From Telopea speciosissima (Eukaryota > Streptophyta > Magnoliopsida > Proteales > Proteaceae), in NCBI RefSeq assembly GCF_018873765.1, contig NC_057925.1:946927-1010926 (forward strand): DNA of 64,000 bases. Reading direction: 5' to 3'. Shown here one piece after another: positions 58,135-64,000 of this stretch. Each line of letters opens with the position of its first letter. The first letter of the stretch is position 1. Made by a program: the position numbers and the translations under genes. The notes beneath the pieces were generated by a model. It saw only the letters and a list, made by a program, of their open reading frames with translations, ran no database searches and was not told the origin of the DNA.

Positions 58135-60368
58135 ATGGGCGGAGGGACTGAACAGGACTTTGACGAAATTGATTTCATTCTGGGTGCGATACCAGAAGCA
58201 ACTTCTGAAAATACGCATCCTGAGGAATCTGGGCATCTTAATTCCTCAGTGAATTTGGAAATGAATCGTCTGGAAGAGGGGGACAGGAAATGTTCTCCAC
58301 CTGCAACTTTTACTAAGTTCTACCATGCATCCCAGGCAGCAAACCCTGGCAGCAATTCTGCTTTCTATACTGGATTGTCCTTTGAAAGACCCAGAGCTGC
58401 CTGTATGAATTCCTCTCAAAGTTCCAGTGATGAGAGTCCTCAGGCCAATGGAAATATGGATGGAGGAAAATTAACTGTGAGGAGCTACTGTCAGTCACCT
58501 GTCAAGAATATTGATAGGGAGGACTCGAATCTTCCTGACGATCAATCCTTGACATCTGCATTTGTAGAGTTGGGCTTCAAAGATGGAGTGGCATTGGAAT
58601 CACCAAGCCCTCAGCTTGTTAACTATAATACATTACAGAGTTGCACCTTTGTACATGAAGGACAGTATCCAAACTGCTTAAAGAATCCTCATTCACGTTT
58701 GGATTCCGGAGTAGTAGCAGTTCCCTACCCCTCATCACCCAATACACTAAATGGCATGAATTTGGTGACTGCCGCATCAAATGGGGTTGATAGGTTAAAT
58801 GCGGAGATGAATGGTCAGCGAAGCACAAATTTTCTAAAACTCAATGTTCAGGAACTAGAGAAACAGAAACCTGGTTCTGGCCAGCCGCTTGAGAATTTAT
58901 CGGGTGCCCTTGGGGAGCAACTACAGAGCCACCCAATGTATTCTGCAGCTATGCCATTAGCTCCTGGAATGCACTCTTTACAGGTTTTATCAAGCGTTCC
59001 TGTCCCTGGAGTGGAGTTCCCAATGATGCCGTATCAGCACCAGTATTTCGTGGAAACACAATCACCTCTTCCTTACATGCAGCCACAGCAAATGGGCCGC
59101 TCGCCTCTCACTTGGCGACATATGGAAGAAGAGAGGTATTGTAGGATGCGTCAACACTACCTGTATTCACAACAGCTTCGGAATCAGGGATCAGAAGCTC
59201 ACCTTTCAATGCAAGCAAATGCGAATGAGGGACTTGGGCCTATGACTAGGAACCTGAGACAGCCTTATTTCGAAATGCCCATCTCCCACCAACTGGAACA
59301 ATCTAATCGAGATGCCTTTTGGAATAATGCTGCAGCTCGTAGGGGATTTAACTCATCGAATCCAACACTTATGAGCAATGGTGTATGTCATTACTACACT
59401 CGGGGGTTTTGTGGAAGGGGTGATGGCTGTCCATTTGCACATGGCCAGAAACAGACATCTGCAAGTAGTTTGGGAGGTAATCCTCCTGCTCTTGCTGCCA
59501 AAGACATTGAAGCAGTCCAAGTTATGGACAAAGTGGGAAAACATAGTTTTCCTGAGAAGATTCTAACAAGATCACATGGCTTGAATTCAATAAGAGCTAT
59601 AAAGCCTGGATCTGATGGAGGACGTGATTCTCTGAACCACAGCAATGCCAACGGGAGGACGCTCTCAAATGGTCATTTCCACCACCACCCATCCATTCTG
59701 AATGCGGGATCCTTCCAGCTTGATGGCCGGAACTCACGGTGTTCATCTCCTGATGCTGCGGACATCAGAAATAATAATCTAAGGTCACTGCCTCAAAGGT
59801 ATAATTCCATGGACGAGGTTACAGGTAGAATATATCTTATGGCAAAGGATCAACATGGTTGCCGTTTCTTGCAAAGGAAATTCAGCGAAGGCACTGCAGA
59901 AGATGTTGAGAAAATCTTTCTTGAGATAATTGGTCACATTGTTGAACTCATGACAGATCCTTTTGGAAACTACCTTGTCCAGAAGCTGCTCGAAGTGTGT
60001 GATGGCGATCAGAGAATGCAGATCATTCATGCAATTACGAGAAAACCTGGTGACCTTGTTAGAATTTCATGCGACATGCATGGGTCTGTGCTTTCTCCTC
60101 AACTTTTTATGCTTTTAATTTTTTGGTATTTTGTATTTTATTTCTTATTGTATTTAATTTGCATAAAGTGTCTCTTCATATTCCCAGTTCCATTCTGTGA
60201 CACAGGACTCGAGCTGTACAGAAGGTGATTGAGACCCTTAAGACTCCTGAGCAATTTTCAATGATTGTTTCCTCTCTAAAGCCTGGTATTGTGCTTTTGA
60301 TAAAAGATATGAATGGTAATCATGTTGCACAGCGCTGCTTACAATACTTAATACCTGAATATAGTGAG
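58135..60368 (+). CDS. PUF (Pumilio) RNA-binding protein with CCCH zinc finger, 5' part only
   Basis: Predicted cytoplasmic post-transcriptional regulator that binds UGUA-type 3' UTR elements. Coding exon 1 is 58135-60083 and exon 2 is 60206-60368. The next exon is not in the window, so the protein is truncated at about residue 704. Residues 1-400 are low-complexity and Ser/Asn-rich. A CCCH finger (CX7CX5CX3H) uses Cys418, Cys426, Cys432 and His436. PUF repeats begin at about residue 556. R1 has CRFLQ, R2 NYLVQ, R3 TRAVQ (across the exon junction) and R4 NHVAQ. Four of the usual eight repeats are present. The start codon follows a long leader, and the first line MGGGTEQDFDEIDFILG is a plausible N-terminus. 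PUF identity is firm; its Arabidopsis counterpart is uncertain. Confidence 0.92.
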
Positions 60369-63300
60369 GTAAGAACTTTTATTCCTCTCCTTTTATGCTC
60401 TGCCAATTTCTTATACACTTATTTGTTTACTGCAATGCATTTGTGATGGTTATAAACTTATAACTCAAGTTTATGATTGAACATTGTATATATTAAGGTG
60501 ATTAAGAGTAATTTGAAGGTGACAGAGAAACTTCATACTGGAAAAAGCTTGTATAACTTTTAGGTGCTTGGGTACTGTTCTTATTAGATATAGTTTCTTT
60601 TATGTAATGTGTACTTTCTGCTCCATGTCTTCTTGAATGAGAAAATCATTTACATTCCTTATTGCTAAAGATTCCAAAAACATTTGTGAGGATTTTTCCC
60701 TTTCTTTGATAAGACAGGAAATTTTATTAAAGAAAGACCCCTTATGCTCTATTCAGTCTTCAAGAAGTGAGGCTGTACAACCCAACTGTAACCTACAGAA
60801 GAAAGTCTTCCCAGTCTCCTTTATTGTTAGTAGAGTTCTTTACTGGTGGATGCCCAAACAACATCTTTTCCTTAACCTTCAAGGTCCACCTTGTACATAT
60901 GCTCAGCATGATTTTGGAGGCCCTTCAAAAAATGATTCCTTACACCACCACATCTGGCATATGGAACCAACATTTTTCGCCCCTCCTTGAAAACTTTGAT
61001 TCCCATTCCTCATCTTGAAATAGAAAAGTAACCCAGAAAAAGGTCATGGCATTGCCCAATTCGTCTCATCTTTTTCAGCTAACCATACCTTAAAAGCTGA
61101 GATACAGATTCAGCAGCACCCAGACAACAAATGCAGACAGTTCCTGAGAGTAGACCATAAAAGGAACTGTGTTTTAGTAGGAACTCTTAACCCCTTACTC
61201 CATTAGAAGGTGAAAGGCACACTTGGGCCCTCCAAAACACCTTCCCCCCAAAATATATAAATAAATCCAGATAGCAGATCCTTCTCTGTTCAAAGGAAGT
61301 GCTTACAAGTGCCATTTTCCTATGTATGAGTATGTCTTTTCATTACTTCTCTAGCCAATATATTATCCTTTGTATTTTTAGGAGGATGCTGATAGGAGAT
61401 ATCTTTAGCTTTTGTATAATGTACAATTCTGATATCTCATTTGTTAAAGAAAGCTACTTTCTGTCCGCTGTTTTGTCTTCCCTGAGACTCCTGAGACTTT
61501 ATGGAATGAATTCTGTTTTCTGATGTAGGCAAAGCATCTCCTGCCCATATAGGTATGACACTTAAGATCTGAAGCATTGACGCTAGGGTCAGATAAACAG
61601 GATAATGTTTAAACATACTTTCTCTTTTCTTTTTCCTGCTTGAATTTAACGAACATCTTAATCTAAAGGGAAAGAAGATTGTATTATTAAAGGAACTACA
61701 TACCCCAACCTAAAGAAAGGGTTTTATATGTAAGAGCTTGAAATTTTTTGAGAAAAATGCTTTCATGTTTTCCAATTCACCAATTCTTCTGCTATATATT
61801 GCATGTAATCCATACTCTTTGGTGCTATTTGTGAAGAAAATTTGGGATAGTTTCCATGATATCTGAATGTAATGTTTGTACCTTGTGGCAAAACCCCAAT
61901 GGTTGGATTAATAGTTAGTTGATTATTAATTGATTGTTTACAAATTTGAGAAATTAAACTAAACTTTGGTTTGCCTAGGTGCCCCGAGAATTTTTTCTTA
62001 ATCCCTTCAATGACACCCTTGAAACTAGAAGCTTTCATGGCAATTGGCTTGGATTAAACATCTGCCACCTCTTTGATAAAGGTATCTAATGTAGACCAGT
62101 CCACAAGAGGATCACAAACTGCAGGTCCAGCAACAGTAAATATTTCGATCGGTTCTCAGATTTGCAGGATTGCAGAACAATAAAATAAATAAATAAATAA
62201 AAGAAGGGAAGAAGAAGATAGGGTAGTCTCTCTCAGACTCGGATCTCTCATCCACGACCTCTCACCAATGGCATCTCACCATACTCTCTCATAGAGCAAA
62301 GCACAAAGGTTTTTTTTTTTTCTCAATCTCATTAATCACATTCGTGTACAAGGCTGCAGCCTCTTACAAACTGATATAAAAAGACTCAAAAGCAGAATTA
62401 AACAGTAAAAAGGGAATGCCTAGCCCAATCCTTAACTAATAAGGTAACATAAACTGAGTAGGAAACTAAAATAATGAAAGAAATTGACTTAAAACAGGAC
62501 TTTAACCAAACTAATGAAGTAAATCTCGTTTTCCTACTTTCTACCCATATTTTAGGCCCATTAGTGACCCACTACAAAGAAAACCCATGGGATCAAAGGC
62601 CCAACACATTCATAACCCAACTCAAGGCTTATTTTCAATAAAATAAGCCCCTTAGGTGACTTATCTGCATCAATTCTCCACTACTTGAAAAAAAAAAAAA
62701 AAAACTCGTCCACAAGTTTGGTAGAGATGTTGAATCCGACTTGAATGATCATCCTTCAATGGGAAGTAGAATTCAGTGACCCTTGACTCTATCGTTGTCC
62801 CTCCATAGCTCTGATACCAAATAATGTAGACCAGTCACAAGTGCTAACCAGTCCACTAGCGGATTGCAAACTTCAGGTCCAGCGACAGTAAATACTTCGA
62901 TCGGTTCACAGATTTGTAGGAAAATCAAGAACAATAAAATAAAAAAAAGGAAATCGAAGAAGGGAAGAAGAAGATAGGGTAGTCTCTCTGACTCGGGTCT
63001 CTCACCCACGGCCTCTCACCAATGGCATCTCACCATACTCTCTCACAGAGCAAAGCACAAAGCTATGTTTTTTTTTCCTCAATCCATTATTCAAATTCGT
63101 GTACAAGGCTGTAGCCCCTTACAAACTTTTATAGAAGGCTAAGAAACATATTCAAACACTAAAAAGGAAAGTCGTAACCCAATCCTTAATTAATAAGGTA
63201 ACATAAATTGACTAGGAAACTAAAATAATGAAAGAAATTGACTCAAAACTGGATTCTAACTAAACTAATGAAGTAAATCTCGTTTTCCTACTTTCTACCC

Positions 63301-64000
63301 ATATTTTAGGCCTATTAAAGTGACCCATTACAAAGAAGAATCTCATTTCTTGGCTGTATTTTTGAACAAAGCCTGATGATTCTGAAAGCATATCACAAGG
63401 AATCTTTTGTATTTAGTGTAGCAACGAGGAAAATGGACTTTGTTGTTTACCGAACAGAATTGTTACTAGTTTTCTTTGTTAATTGGTGAATGAGGTTTGA
63501 GGTATACATCAGATGTAGTTTTTCTGTAAGGGAGTTTTCTTACTAAATGACTTTATGAAAAATGGAATTTTGACAACCTAGGTGAAGGCTCTGTTGGGTT
63601 TGGTGGAACTTACAAGAGTTAAGATGATTAATTGTCAATTTGTGAGTAGACTACTTTTTAGTAGGTTTGGGATGGGATGAAAAATCCCACACAGTAATGT
63701 AGACCGAACTCCACAAATCAAGGTTGTGGTTTGAACTCCTATTGGTCATGGGGGGGTTGGACTGGGCAGCTTAAGTATGTGATTCTGGTAAGAAGTTTTA
63801 AGGGAAACAGATCCCCACGCAGGCTGTGTGAATGCTTTCCCCTGCCCTCTCACATTCTGACCATGTTGGCCCCGCACTGACAGTCTCTCTTCTGACTATG
63901 TGGGCCTCCTGTTGACAAAACTGCTTCCAAATTCCCCCACACGAGCAGCATTGGAAATCTGCCCTGAGGGGGATAAATTCCACATGATACAATACAATAC
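60369..64000 (+). other. Open intron of the PUF gene, exon 3 not reached
   Basis: After the GAG/GTAAGA donor at 60369 no PUF repeat coding is found to the right edge, so the intron is over 3.6 kb. It contains a possible L1 3' fragment near 60640-60780 (minus), the TRIM at 62090-63345, and otherwise AT-rich DNA. The frames at 60637-60990 and 61299-61523 carry no domain. Confidence 0.6.
62090..63345 (-). mobile_element. TRIM (miniature LTR element), one LTR truncated
   Basis: The left LTR is 62090-62672 (TGTAGACC to GCATCA). The right copy is 62825 to about 63345 and lacks the last 100 bp or so. The internal region is only about 150 bp, too short to code. On the minus strand it has TGGTATCAGAGCTATGG at about 62803-62819, a perfect initiator tRNA-Met primer-binding site next to the right LTR. 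A purine-rich tract (AAGTAGTGGAGAA) precedes the left LTR. Minus orientation and tiny size define a TRIM inserted in the PUF intron. Confidence 0.85.

Noticed and set aside
1..64000. CRISPR arrays, operons, ribosome-binding sites, riboswitches, tRNA or rRNA genes
   Set aside because: None seen. The window is plant nuclear DNA, and the tRNA-like boxes belong to SINEs.

Overview
The window is nuclear DNA of a flowering plant. The evidence is multi-exon genes with GT-AG introns, plant-only families (a subtilase with an inhibitor-I9 prodomain, an RLCK-VII kinase, a WRKY factor, a plant Ty3 chromovirus), AT-rich intergenic DNA and plant-type MITEs, SINEs, L1 fragments and a TRIM. The species cannot be named from sequence alone.

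Layout. 1-5.9 kb: gene-free, with a tandem duplication, a Mutator-type MITE with a 9-bp target duplication, a tRNA-derived SINE with a 20-bp target duplication, an LTR-like remnant and a strong 137-nt hairpin. 5.9-13.25 kb (minus): a complete 10-exon secreted subtilisin-like protease (805 aa as assembled here). Its largest intron holds several foldback elements. 13.25-20.7 kb: gene-free. 20.7-24.5 kb (plus): a complete 6-exon receptor-like cytoplasmic kinase (380 aa, predicted N-myristoylation). 24.5-31.9 kb: gene-poor, with two foldback elements (one with arms near 400 bp) and a duplicated copy of the WRKY first exon. 31.9-32.65 kb (plus): a short 3-exon WRKY gene (120 aa) with the variant heptad WKKYGQK.

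34.4-50.85 kb is one nested transposon block. A solo LTR in plus orientation (target duplication CCAGG) was split by a 13.6-kb full-length Ty3/gypsy chromovirus of the same family in minus orientation (target duplication TCTTA, LTRs about 2.93 kb). The inner element has gag and a frame-broken pol with protease, RT, RNase H, integrase and chromodomain. On the opposite strand, between the 5' LTR and gag, it carries an uninterrupted 382-codon extra ORF. Its LTRs contain three tandem 82-bp units that each fold back on themselves.

50.9-58 kb: gene-poor, with a 5'-truncated L1 tail, a broken unidentified coding fragment and a SINE-like element. 58.1 kb to the right edge (plus): the 5' part of a PUF (Pumilio) RNA-binding protein gene that also carries a CCCH zinc finger. 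Its third coding exon lies outside the window, and the open intron contains a TRIM element.

The host genes are unrelated single-copy neighbours rather than a pathway: an apoplastic protease, a membrane-tethered signalling kinase, a DNA-binding factor and a post-transcriptional RNA-binding protein. The part most worth following up is the antisense ORF of the retrotransposon, with its own leader and the LTR-like hairpin modules beside it.
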